Positions 16,672 to 25,723 of a stretch of 64,000 nt of DNA are shown here, piece after piece. How positions within the stretch are numbered: position 1 is the first letter of the stretch; each line of letters begins with the position of its first letter. A program made the translations under genes and the position numbers. Source of the DNA: Amycolatopsis acidiphila (GTDB taxonomy: Bacteria > Actinomycetota > Actinomycetes > Mycobacteriales > Pseudonocardiaceae); assembly GCF_021391495.1 (NCBI RefSeq), contig NZ_CP090063.1, positions 7,812,001 through 7,876,000 of the forward strand, written 5' to 3'. The notes under the pieces were generated by a model. That model ran no database searches and was not told where the DNA came from. It worked only from the letters and a program-made list of their open reading frames with translations.

Positions 16672-18017
16672 GTGAGACTTGCGGGGCAGACGTCACCGGC
16701 GGGGTCTGACTCGATCAAACCCTGACCTCGAATGGGAGTGTCTTCGCCCCGATCTGTCGGCCTTGCCGGGGCGTCTGCTTGGTACGCGCCGGAGGGCCGG
16801 GACGTGACTTGATAGGAGCTTGCGACCGCCCATCACTGGTTTGTCCGCCCAGCCGTCCGGCGCGTGCCGCCTTGCCCGGAACGTCCCGCAGGAAGGCGAC
16901 AGGCCCCAGGATGGCACAACGCGGTCAGATGAAAAAGCCCAGCAAGCGCAGGATTGCCGGTGGGGTGGACACCCACGGCGACACCCATCACGCGGCGGTG
17001 GTGCTGCTCAACGGCGCGCGGGTGGCCGATGCGGAGTTCCCCGCCACCCAGCGGGGATACGACCAGCTGCTGAGCTGGCTGCGCTCACACGGCAGACTGC
17101 ACGCGGTCGGCGTGGAGGGCACCAGTTCTTACGGGGCGGGCCTGGCGCGCCACCTGGCCAGCACGGACGTGACGGTTGTCGAGGTCAACCGGCCCGACCG
17201 CCGCCAGCGCCGCGCGAAGGGCAAGTCCGACCCGCTCGATGCCTACGCCGCCGCCGAGGCCGTGCTCGCCGGCCGGGCCACGGCCATTCCCAAGGCGGGC
17301 AGCGGAATCGTGGAGGCAATCCGCACCCTGCACACCACCCGCGCCGGCGCGGTTAAATCCCGTACGGCCGCGATGAACGAGCTACGGTCGCTGCTGGTGA
17401 CCGCCCCAGCCGACCTGCGCGACCGGCTACGCGGCCTCGGCGCGGTCGGCCTGGTTGAGGCATGCCTGCGCTTGCGCCCGGCAGGCGACCCGGCCAGCCC
17501 GCAGGCAGCTGCCCGGGTGGCGCTACGCGCCTTGGCCCGCCGCCACCGCAACCTGACCACCGAGATCGCTGATCTGGATGCCCAGCTGCGGCCGCTGGTT
17601 GAACGGGCCTGTCCCCGGCTGATCGCCATCCACGGCGTGGGCTACGAGACCGCCGCCCAGCTCCTGATCACCGCCGGCGACAACCCCGACCGAATCGGAT
17701 CCGAGGCCGCCTTCGCCGCTCTCTGCGGCACCGCCCCAATCCCCGCTTCCAGCGGCAAGACCCACCGCCACCGCCTGTCCCGCGGCGGCGACCGCCAAGC
17801 CAACCGCGCCCTGCACCTGATCGCCTGCACACGCTTGGCCACCTGCCCCAGAACCCGCGCCTACCGCGACCGCCGCGCCCAGCAACAACTATCCACAAAG
17901 GACATCCTTCGCTGCCTCAAACGCTACCTCGCCCGCGAGATCTACAAAGTCATCACCACACTGCACGCCCCCGACCACGAACTTCCAGCTACCGCTTGAC
18001 AAACCATAGGAGCATCA
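16672..18017 (+). mobile_element. IS110-family element IS110-3, ~1.35 kb
   Basis: The left border is set near the GTGAGACT motif at 16672 (IS110-1 starts with the same letters) and the right border at TAGGAGCATCA near 18017. It has one transposase gene and a ~239-base non-coding left end (16672-16910), again the expected place of a bridge RNA. Its left flank is the IS3-c terminus; its right flank is the truncated recombinase gene. Borders are accurate to a few bases. Confidence 0.8.
16911..17999 (+). CDS. IS110-family transposase, 362 aa
   Basis: ATG 16911 is preceded by AGGAAGG; ATG 16929 is a possible alternative. DEDD domain: IAGGVDTHGDTHHAAVVLLN, the VEGTSSYGAGLARHL segment and RRAKGKSDPLDAYAAAE. 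Transposase_20: AIHGVGYETAAQLLITAGDN and APIPASSGKTHRHRLSRGG. Clearly a homologue of the 11190-12272 protein. It appears intact. Confidence 0.94.
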   Translation: MAQRGQMKKPSKRRIAGGVDTHGDTHHAAVVLLNGARVADAEFPATQRGYDQLLSWLRSHGRLHAVGVEGTSSYGAGLARHLASTDVTVVEVNRPDRRQRRAKGKSDPLDAYAAAEAVLAGRATAIPKAGSGIVEAIRTLHTTRAGAVKSRTAAMNELRSLLVTAPADLRDRLRGLGAVGLVEACLRLRPAGDPASPQAAARVALRALARRHRNLTTEIADLDAQLRPLVERACPRLIAIHGVGYETAAQLLITAGDNPDRIGSEAAFAALCGTAPIPASSGKTHRHRLSRGGDRQANRALHLIACTRLATCPRTRAYRDRRAQQQLSTKDILRCLKRYLAREIYKVITTLHAPDHELPATA

Positions 18018-19604
18018 GTGACCAAACGCGTTCAGTCTTCGCGGGAGCGACTGTCTGCGTCGAAGCGGGTCTGGCATTGCCGGTGAGAACCACGGGACCG
18101 GTTTTCGATGAGGACGTCTGGGATTTCACCGAGGTCATCGGTCTACGGGTGCAGATGACGCCGGCCCGCCGCCGGTTCGACTTCACCCTCATCGCCGACG
18201 CCCGCTGGCGGCTGGTTGCCAAGGAACTGGTCCCTGGCCCTGCTTGCGCCTCGACACGAAGCCGTCGCGGTGCTGCCGCGCGCCCTGCGCACACCGCTGC
18301 ACCCACAGACCTGCCACGGACGACTGGCCGAGCTGACCCGGTGGTTCACCTGGCTCGCCAAGTACGGCATCGTCAGCCTCGACGAGGTCGACGAGGACTG
18401 CTGCGCGGCATACCTGGCCCACCGCCGCTACGTTCGTGACGCGGACGGTGTCGTTGTCGGTGATCGCAGTCCCGCCGTCCGCCGAGCCGCTGCGCAGACG
18501 GTCGTCGACTTGCTCAACTATCGGGAGCTGTTCACCACTGATCGGGTCCGGGCGGACCTGCGGCCTTGGTCGGGCGCTTCTCCATCGGCCGTCGCCGAGA
18601 TGCGATCCGGCCGGGACGGCAACACCACCCCGCCACTGGACGATCGAGTGCTGCAACCTCTGCTGGCCGCAGCGCTCTACCTGGTGACCGTGATCGGCCC
18701 GCGCACGGCCGAACTCACCGCTCAGATGCGCGAGCAACGCCAGTGGAAGCGTCGCCGAGACCCCGCCCATGACCTCCGCAAACAACCCCCAGAATCTCGA
18801 AAGGGATTCGCCCGCGTCCTCAGCGAATACCGGCAGGCCCGTCGACCGTTGCCGTTGCTTCCCGACCATATCGTCGCCGAGCGCGTGGACGCGGGCTGGT
18901 CCGTCAACGACCCGCTGACCCCGCTCGCGCTCGACAATTTGGCCAGGCAAGCCGGCTACGTCGTCTTCAACCCGAGCTGGACGCGCACGCTGCGCGATGT
19001 GATCGAGTCGACGCTCGACGTCGTCGGGGCAGAGAAACCCTTGGGACGCAACGCCACACACGTTCCTCTCGCCAACAACGACAACGAGACGGTCCCCTGG
19101 ACTCTTCCCTTGCATGACGCCGAGGCACGCACGTTACTGGGTGCAGTCCGCACCGCGGCAATCATCACGATCACCCTGACCAGCGGGATGCGCTCGAGCG
19201 AGCTGATGGAGCTGCGGGCCGGCTGCCGCCAGCCCCCGCAAGAACACGCACCGGGGCTGGTGCGCTACCGGCTGGCCAGCCGCGTCGTCAAGGGCAAGCC
19301 GCTGGGCGGCGTCGAGGACGAGTGGGTCGTCGTCGAACCGGCCTACCTGGCCGCCGGCCTGGCCGAGCAACTCCTGGACGATCCCCAGTCCGGCGCCCTG
19401 TTGTTCGGACGGTTCGCCTTCGACGTCCGCTATCGATGGTTCCGCAACTGGGTGAATGGTCCCACTGGTCGCCGACTCGGACTGGCTTCCATCCCCGAGG
19501 ACAACGTCACCATGCGCGCCATGCGCCGAACCCTGGCCCTTGAACTGGCCTACCGCCCCGGAGGGCTGCTGGCCGCGAAGGTCCAGCTGAAGCACATTTC
19601 CGTT
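18018..19604 (+). pseudogene. Large tyrosine recombinase, truncated at both ends and frameshifted
   Basis: The N-terminus is lost at the IS110-3 border; the frame then reads LPVRTTGPVFDEDVWDFTEV and ADARWRLVAKELV up to ~18215. A one-base shift leads into the second frame (SLALLAPRHEAVAVLPRA) with the core-binding region, then a catalytic domain having SGMRSSELMELRAG (the Arg) and the FDVRYRWFRNWVNG region. The end AAKVQLKHIS is cut by the Tn554-like element, so the catalytic Tyr is missing. Inactive. Confidence 0.8.
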
Positions 19605-19727
19605 GTTATCTTGAGCTGCTGAACGTGTGTCTTCCATGTGCGCCACGGGTTCGTGGGGCGGCGTGATCGACCTGGTGGACGTGGTTATCTCCGGCTCGTC
19701 TATCACGTTGATCACGTTGGAGGAGTT

Positions 19728-20835
19728 GTGCACGTTCAGCGCGTGGCGATGCCCGCGTCCCGGGTTCCATCCTGGACCGTCCTGAACGAGGACGGTATCC
19801 AGGTCGAGCCGATCGAGCGGTATCTGACCTACCTGACCGACATCGAGCGATCCCCGAACACCGTCAAGGCGTACGCCCATGATTTGAAGGACTACTGGGT
19901 CTTTCTGTGGCAGCGCGGGTTGGACTGGCGGGAGACCCGGTTGGAAGACATCGGTGAATACGTCGCGTGGCTGCGGCTGCCGCCGGCCGGCCGCGACGGC
20001 CACGTGGCCGTGTTGCCGTCGGTCCAGCCGCACGTGACGGCGTCCACGGTCAACCGGAAGCTCTCGGCGCTGGCGGCGTTCTACACCTACCAAGCGCGCA
20101 ACGGCGTGGACGTCGGCGAGCTGCTGACCACCTGGCAGCTACCGGGCCGCCGGGGCGGGTGGAAGCCGTTCCTGCACCACATCAGCAAGGGCAAACCCCA
20201 GCCTCGGCGGGCGATCTCGCTGCGGGCCGAGAAGAAGCTCCCTCGCGTCCTGACAGTGGCGGAGATGCAGTCCATCATGGACGCCTGCGGTCGACTGCGG
20301 GATCGCTTCCTGCTTGCGTTGTTGTGGGACAGCGGCGTTCGCGTCGGCGAAGCGTTGGGGCTTCGGCACGCCGACATCGCCGCGGCTGAACGCGAGGTGA
20401 CGATCGTGCCGCGGATCAACGACAACGGCGCGCGGTCGAAGTCGCGCGAGCAGCGCACCATCCCGGTGTCGGCGGAACTGATCCGGTTGTGGGGCGACTA
20501 TCTGCACTGCGCAGTATGGCGATCTGGACTCGGACTACGTGTTCATCAACTTGTGGGCCCAGCCCCTGGGGCACCCATGGTCCTACCCGGCAGTCTATGA
20601 CCTGGTGCGACGACTACGGCGGCGAACGGGGATCGCGTTCGACCCGCATTGGTGCCGGCATTCGGCGGCGACCAGGATGTTGCGCGACGGAGTCCCGATC
20701 GAGGTCGTGTCCAAACTCCTCGGTCATTCCTCTGTGACCACCACGCTTTCCGTCTATGGGCACCTCACGGCCGAGGACGCCCGGCGGGAGTTGGAGAAGG
20801 CCGGCTGGTTCACGGGGCGCGAGGTGAGCTGGTGA
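19728..20835 (+). pseudogene. tnpA: TnpA-like tyrosine recombinase, one-base frameshift
   Basis: GTG at 19728 behind GGAGGAG. SAM-like N-terminal domain: YLTYLTDIERSPNTVKAYAH. The catalytic domain has SGVRVGEALGLRHADI (Arg), then after the shift HWCRHSAATRML (HxxR) and TTLSVYGHLTAEDA (Tyr). The frame changes at about 20505, where CACTGCGCAGTATGGC would read HAQYGDLDSD with one T removed. All catalytic residues exist but not in one frame. Could be a recent mutation or a sequencing error. The stop overlaps the tnpB start (GTGA). Confidence 0.82.
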
Positions 20836-23105
20836 CCACGTCCAAGGTGACGCCCGTCGGCGCGGTGCGTCCAGGCCTGCTGGAGAAGCTGGTCGCCGCG
20901 GTCCGACCGGAGTTCAGAGCAGAGATTCTGGCGTTCGGCCCGGACGATCCTGTCTTGGGTGGAAAGCCTTGCCGGGTAACGGGATGCGGGCGCACGGGTC
21001 GTATCCGAGGGTTGTGCTTCGGCCATGACAGCCGTTGGCGGCGCGAAGGAAAGCCAGACCTGGGCCACTTCATCGCCACTACCGACCCGAGGATGAAGGG
21101 TCACCAGCCCTTGGCGTCGTGCCGGATTCCGGGCTGCCTCAGGGGACGGAAGGAACGGGGGCTGTGCACGCGCCACCACTACGCCTGGCAGCGGTCGGGC
21201 CAGTCCGACCTCAACCAGTGGGTGGCCGCGCTGCCGCCGGTAGTGGAGCCCGATCCGCCGGCGACATGCCGGATCGCCTACTGCGACCTATGGGTCCATG
21301 CGGACTTGCCGTTCTGCCTGACGCACGGCATCCGCTGGAAAGAACAAGGCCGGCCGGACATCGACGACTACGCCCGCGGCTACGAGAACGACTCCACACC
21401 CGGCCACGAGCGCATCGACCTGCGCGAACTGGACGCGCATCTGCGACTGGAGACGCAGTACGCCTTGCAGTGCCGGCACGACGATGCAGCGATCCGGATC
21501 GCGCCGAGCGCGGTGCAGGTCGTGGTCAACTTCCTCGCCGCCACCGAGGTTTCCTCGCTGCTGGACCACGACGAACACGCTTGGCTACAGGCGTGGAAGC
21601 AACGATTCCCCAAGCGAGCACGGTTCTCCAACGGCGACTCCGGTCGCGCGCTGCTCATCTATGCGCGCCGCAAGGTCGAGGAGTCGCATCTCGGCCGAGG
21701 CTGGGACGTCGAGTACCGCCGTGACGTCTGGCGGCTGCGCAACCTAGGGGTCGAGGAGGGGCCCGCGACGGTGCGGTTCGACCAGATCAGCCAGACCTGG
21801 CTCAAAGAACTGGCCAAGCGGTGGATCCGGTGGCGGCTGAGCAGCGGCCTCGGCACCGGATCGGCCACCAAGGCCGCGCTCGCGCTCACCAGCTTCAGCC
21901 GGTTCCTGACCTCGCCCGCCGTCGGTGTCGACCGGCTCGCCCAGGTCGACCGGCCCCTGCTGGAACGCTACCTGGCCGACCTGCACACCGAGCTGGCCGG
22001 CAAGAAGATCCACGGCGAACGCATCAGCCAGCTGCACCTGTTCCTGCAAGCCATCCGCCGGCACGGGTGGGATGAATCGCTGCCCGCGAATGCGACGCTC
22101 CACAGCGAGGACTTCCCCAAGAAGGGGCAGTTGCTTCCCCGGGCGCTGGCCGAACACGTCATGACGCAACTGGAAGATCCCCACAACCTCAATCAGTGGA
22201 ACGACCCCGACCGTCGGCTGATCACCCTCATCCTCATCCGCTGCGGGCTCCGGCTTGGTGACACCCTGCGCCTGGCCGTCGACTGCGTCGTCCACGACGC
22301 CGACAACGCCCCCTACCTGCGCTACGTCAACCACAAAATGAAACGCGAGGCCCTCGTGCCCATCGATGAGGAACTCGAAGCCCAGATCATCAAGCAGCGA
22401 CGAAAAGTCAGCGACTGCTGGCCGAACCGGATCCCAGTGCTCTTTCCCCGCTCCAGAGCCAACCCCGACGGCAGCAAGCGCGCCAGCCACTCCGGCTACC
22501 AGCACGCGCTGGCCGAATGGCTGCGCCGCTGCGACATCCGCGACGCCCACGGCAACCCTGTCCATGTCACCCCGCACCAATACCGACACTCACTCGGAAC
22601 CCGGTTGATCAACCTCGACGTCCCTCAAGAAGTCGTCCGACGCATACTCGATCACGATTCTCATGCCATGACGGCCCACTACGCCCGGCTGGCCGACACC
22701 ACAATCCGCCGGCACTGGGAAAAGGCTCGCAAGGTCAACGCGACCGGCCAAACCGTCACCCTCGCCCCGGACGGCCCGATGGCCGAGGCGGCCTGGGCCA
22801 AGCAACGCATCGGCCGCGCCACCCAGGCCCTGCCCAACGGCTACTGCTCGTTGCCGCTGGTCAAGACCTGCCCGCATGCCAATGCTTGTTTGACATGCCC
22901 GATGTTCGTCACGACCGCCGAGTTCCTGCCCCAGCACCGGCACCACCATCAAGAAGTCCTTCAGATCATCTCCGCGGCCGAGGCCCGCGGCCACACCCGG
23001 CAGGCGGAGATGAACCGGCAGGTCGCCGACAACTTGGAGAAGATCATCACCACGCTTGAGGTCGACGATCCCGGCCAGCAAGAGGCGGCCGCCGATGCGT
23101 CCTGA
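20832..23105 (+). CDS. tnpB: TnpB-like tyrosine recombinase with triple Cys/His repeat, 757 aa
   Basis: GTG overlaps the tnpA stop. Near the N-terminus three similar zinc-finger-like units follow each other: CRVTGCGRTGRIRGLCFGH, CRIPGCLRGRKERGLCTRH and CRIAYCDLW...FCLTH. The C-terminal catalytic domain has IRCGLRLGDTLRLAVD (Arg), HQYRHSLGTRLI (HxxR) and HYARLADTTIRRHW (Tyr). A later CPHANACLTCPMF segment adds another Cys cluster. It should act with TnpA in the strand exchange. Intact. Confidence 0.88.
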   Translation: MTTSKVTPVGAVRPGLLEKLVAAVRPEFRAEILAFGPDDPVLGGKPCRVTGCGRTGRIRGLCFGHDSRWRREGKPDLGHFIATTDPRMKGHQPLASCRIPGCLRGRKERGLCTRHHYAWQRSGQSDLNQWVAALPPVVEPDPPATCRIAYCDLWVHADLPFCLTHGIRWKEQGRPDIDDYARGYENDSTPGHERIDLRELDAHLRLETQYALQCRHDDAAIRIAPSAVQVVVNFLAATEVSSLLDHDEHAWLQAWKQRFPKRARFSNGDSGRALLIYARRKVEESHLGRGWDVEYRRDVWRLRNLGVEEGPATVRFDQISQTWLKELAKRWIRWRLSSGLGTGSATKAALALTSFSRFLTSPAVGVDRLAQVDRPLLERYLADLHTELAGKKIHGERISQLHLFLQAIRRHGWDESLPANATLHSEDFPKKGQLLPRALAEHVMTQLEDPHNLNQWNDPDRRLITLILIRCGLRLGDTLRLAVDCVVHDADNAPYLRYVNHKMKREALVPIDEELEAQIIKQRRKVSDCWPNRIPVLFPRSRANPDGSKRASHSGYQHALAEWLRRCDIRDAHGNPVHVTPHQYRHSLGTRLINLDVPQEVVRRILDHDSHAMTAHYARLADTTIRRHWEKARKVNATGQTVTLAPDGPMAEAAWAKQRIGRATQALPNGYCSLPLVKTCPHANACLTCPMFVTTAEFLPQHRHHHQEVLQIISAAEARGHTRQAEMNRQVADNLEKIITTLEVDDPGQQEAAADAS

Positions 23106-23538
23106 CAACACTAAGCCGATCATCGCCGCCGCCCGGCGGCGCCACGAGTTGACACGGGCCAAAGCGATCCAAGCACTACGCGAACTCGACCATGCCGGCA
23201 CGCCGGTCACCTTCCACACTGTCGCCACTGCGGCTGCAGTCTCCCGGTCCTGGCTCTACGCCCAGCCCGACATCCGGGCCGAGATCGAGCGCCTCCGCGA
23301 GGCCACGGGACGCACGCCCACGCCGCCGATCCCGGCCAGCCAACGCACGACCGAGTCCTCGGCCCTGGCCAGGCTCGATGCTGCACTCAAACGAAACCGT
23401 GAACTCGCAGAGGAAAACCAGCGCCTGCGGCGCCAACTGGCCCACGCCCTCGGCCAGCTTCGTCATACACCCGACGCCAGCGACCCGACTGCTCCCGGCA
23501 AACGACGTCGCTCTTCGGTAACGATCGGGCCCTGCTGA
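23095..23538 (+). CDS. tnpC: TnpC-like accessory protein, 147 aa
   Basis: ATG overlaps the end of tnpB by 11 bases. The N-terminal half is a helix-turn-helix (VTFHTVATAAAVSRSWLYAQ); the C-terminal half is a coiled coil (LDAALKRNRELAEENQRLRR). This matches the DUF6262/TnpC-type third protein of Tn554-like elements, thought to guide orientation or efficiency of transposition. Intact. Confidence 0.83.
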   Translation: MRPDNTKPIIAAARRRHELTRAKAIQALRELDHAGTPVTFHTVATAAAVSRSWLYAQPDIRAEIERLREATGRTPTPPIPASQRTTESSALARLDAALKRNRELAEENQRLRRQLAHALGQLRHTPDASDPTAPGKRRRSSVTIGPC

Positions 23539-23636
23539 CAGGGATCCCACTACCAGCGGCGGCCGCGTCGGCGACACCGTTCACGACGTGGCCGCCCAGG
23601 TCACAGCCGGGATCAAATCGAAAGCTCAAGATAACC

Positions 23637-23884
23637 GTTGCTACGCCGTAGTCCTTCGCCGTGACCTCCCAGCCCAGGCATTCGATACCCGACCAGAAGT
23701 TCCCCACCCGAAATGAGGGGCGGGTGCGCACCGCGAACCAGCCCAGATCCACCGGGTTCGAGCTGGCGGCCCATGAAGAGGCGTAACAACACCGGTTTCT
23801 CGCGTATACCTTCCCGTCTCGCTCACCGCGCCCGGCCCATCCGGCAGTGCTGGACCGACGCGACTTCGTCGAGGCTGCTCCCAC
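23637..23884 (-). pseudogene. Unrecognised gene fragment at the transposon border
   Basis: A minus-strand frame reads through SNPVDLGWFAVRTRP, then VGNFWSGIECLGWEVTAKDYGVAT and is cut by the right end of the Tn554-like element. The composition looks protein-like, but no motif is recognised and the start is not secure. It may be the remainder of a chromosomal gene. A second frame on the same strand (23641-23826) is an alternative. Confidence 0.3.
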
Positions 23885-23932
23885 CCTCCCCGGCGACCCC
23901 CGGTTCAGGCTGCCTCCAGCTGCACCAGGCCG

Positions 23933-24119
23933 CTACGACGACCCAGCGATGGACGGTCTTCCACCTCCATCCGACACATCAGCGCCTCGTGGCGCACCGG
24001 ACTTTGTGCCAGAGCCGGAATCCGGTCCGGACGAGCCCGTCCGCCTGGGCAAGGCCCGCGTCCAACACGTCTCGTTCGCCGCCTTGGCCAGGACGACCAG
24101 CCGTTTGACCAGGCCCCGT
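23933..24119 (-). pseudogene. C-terminal part of the small gene disrupted by IS256
   Basis: After removal of IS256 and one copy of its 9-bp duplication, the frame from 25721 continues here as ARGLVKRLVVLAKAANETC and ends in a Ser/Gly-rich tail (stop at 23933). The joined protein is ~117 residues. An overlapping plus-strand frame also runs through this junction, so the coding strand is not fully certain; the minus strand is preferred because it is coupled to the ABC gene upstream. Confidence 0.5.
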
Positions 24120-24128
24120 GCCTGGGTC

Positions 24129-25557
24129 GAGCAATGCTTGGAATCTGTGGATGGCCGGGAGGGGGCGTACCTTCCCGGTGACCGGTTGAAGGTTCCAAGC
24201 ATGGCCGACGCGCCAACGTCGGCCGGGAAGGTACGACCCGATGCTCACCGTAGTCCCTGACCCTGCCGCTGGCGATGACGGCGCTCCTGTCGGCTCGCGG
24301 TCGTTGATTGATGAGATCGTGCGTGAGGGCGCGTGTCGGATGCTGGCCGAGGCTCTGCAGGCCGAGGTGGACGCCTACATCGCGCGGTTCGCCGGCGAGC
24401 GTGACGAGCGCGGCCACCGCCTGGTCGTGCGTAACGGCTACCACCAGCCGCGTGAGGTGCTCACCTCGGCGGGCGCGGTCGAGGTGACGGCGCCGCGGGT
24501 CAACGACAAGCGCACCGATCCCGAGACTGGTGAGCGGATGCGGTTCTCCTCGGCGATCCTGCCGCCGTGGGCGCGTAAGACCCCGAAGATCACCGAGGTA
24601 CTGCCGCTGCTCTACCTGCACGGCCTGTCATCCGGGGATTTCGTGCCCGCGCTGGGGCAGTTCCTGGGCTCGGCGAAGGGCTTGTCGTCGGCGGTGATCA
24701 CGAAGCTGACCGAGCAGTGGAAGGCCGAGCAGCGCGCGTTCGCCCAGCGTGATCTGTCCACTGTGGACTTCGTGTATCTGTGGGCAGACGGGATCCACGT
24801 CAACATCCGCCTGGAGGAGGCGAAACTGTGTCTTCTGGTGATGATCGGGGTGCGCGCCGACGGCCGCAAGGAACTCGTCGCCTTGGCCGATGGCTACCGC
24901 GAGTCCACCGAGTCTTGGGCGGATCTGCTTCGGGACTGCAAGCGCCGCGGGATGCGTGCCCCGGTACTGGCCGCCGGGGACGGCGCGCTGGGGTTCTGGG
25001 GCGCGCTGCGCGAGGTGTTCCCTGAAACCCGCGAGCAGCGCTGCTGGTTCCACAAGATCGCCAATGTGCTGTCCGCTCTCCCGAAGTCGGCGCACCCCGG
25101 TGCGAAGAAGGCCCTCGCGGAGATCTGGAACGCCGAGGACAAGCGGCACGCGCTGGACGCGGTGAAGGCCTTCGACGCCGCCTACGGCGCGAAGTTCCCC
25201 AAGGCGGTCGCGAAGATCACCGAGGACATTGACGTGCTGCTCGCGTTCTTCGACTTTCCGGCCGAGCACTGGGTGCATCTGCGCACCACCAACCCGATCG
25301 AGTCGACCTTCGCCACCGTGCGGCACCGCACCAAGGTCACCAAAGGGCCAGGCTCGCGCGCCGCCGGGCTCGCGATGGCGTTCAAGCTCATTGAGTCAGC
25401 ACAGGCCCGCTGGCGCGCGGTGAACGCACCCCACCTCGTCGCGCTCGTCCGCGCCGGAGCCCGCTTCGAGAACGGACAACTCGTCGAACGACCCGACGAC
25501 CACACCCAACCCGCAGCAGCCTAAAAGATCTTCATCCACAGATCTTGACAATTGCTC
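24129..25557 (+). mobile_element. Complete IS256-family element, 1429 bp
   Basis: The terminal repeats (GAGCAAT...ATCTGTGGATG at 24129, mirrored at 25557) share two blocks. A perfect 9-bp target duplication GCCTGGGTC flanks it (24120-24128 and 25558-25566), proving simple transposition at this site. It has a direct-orientation partner at the left end of the window, ~24 kb away. Confidence 0.95.
24241..25524 (+). CDS. IS256-family (mutator-type) transposase, 427 aa
   Basis: ATG start. Contains VREGACRMLAEALQAEVDAY, then RVVNDK-like core RVNDKRTDPETGERMRF, the first Asp region DFVYLWADGIHVNIRLEE, the GDGALGFWGALREV segment, CWFHKIANVLSALPKS, and NPIESTFATVRHRT with the catalytic Glu. Length and order are typical, and it appears active. 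The C-terminal 190 residues equal those encoded at 3-584. Confidence 0.96.
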   Translation: MLTVVPDPAAGDDGAPVGSRSLIDEIVREGACRMLAEALQAEVDAYIARFAGERDERGHRLVVRNGYHQPREVLTSAGAVEVTAPRVNDKRTDPETGERMRFSSAILPPWARKTPKITEVLPLLYLHGLSSGDFVPALGQFLGSAKGLSSAVITKLTEQWKAEQRAFAQRDLSTVDFVYLWADGIHVNIRLEEAKLCLLVMIGVRADGRKELVALADGYRESTESWADLLRDCKRRGMRAPVLAAGDGALGFWGALREVFPETREQRCWFHKIANVLSALPKSAHPGAKKALAEIWNAEDKRHALDAVKAFDAAYGAKFPKAVAKITEDIDVLLAFFDFPAEHWVHLRTTNPIESTFATVRHRTKVTKGPGSRAAGLAMAFKLIESAQARWRAVNAPHLVALVRAGARFENGQLVERPDDHTQPAAA

Positions 25558-25721
25558 GCCTGGGTCAACCAGATCCGGTTGCTGTCCAGCACGACCTGCG
25601 AGTCGTCGATCAGTGCCTGGTAGCGGTGGTTGAGATCGCCGTGGTCGTCAACGATCCGGATCGCATGGGCCAAGGCCGCAAGCTTTGCCGTGCGGACGCT
25701 TTGCAGGTACGGATCATCCAT
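25558..25721 (-). pseudogene. N-terminal part of small gene at the end of the R2lox operon, disrupted by IS256
   Basis: The ATG at 25721 comes 2 bases after the ABC ATPase stop (TGACGATGG), suggesting coupling. It reads MDDPYLQSVRTAKLAALAHA, then DDHGDLNHRYQALIDDSQ and NRIWLTQ, where IS256 enters. Helical, no membrane span, unknown function. The rest is at 24119-23933. Confidence 0.6.
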
Positions 25722-25723
25722 CG

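Larger units (their letters stand above)
19605..23636 (+). mobile_element. Tn554-like transposon with tnpA, tnpB and tnpC, 4.03 kb
   Basis: A 13-bp terminal inverted repeat GTTATCTTGAGCT begins at 19605 and, on the other strand, at 23636. Both outer flanks read CGTT (19601-19604 and 23637-23640), either a core sequence or a short duplication. Inside are two tyrosine recombinases and a small helix-turn-helix/coiled-coil protein in the order of Tn554. No passenger gene is present. Confidence 0.8.

Noticed and set aside
23847..24260. Plus-strand frame crossing the IS256 target site
   Set aside because: It is also open after removal of IS256, but it lacks a ribosome site and has a Pro-rich composition; the minus-strand frame coupled to the ABC gene is preferred. 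Kept as an alternative only.
1..25557. Composite transposon bounded by the two IS256 copies
   Set aside because: The right copy has its own perfect 9-bp duplication, showing that it inserted alone; the outer ends do not share a duplication that can be seen.
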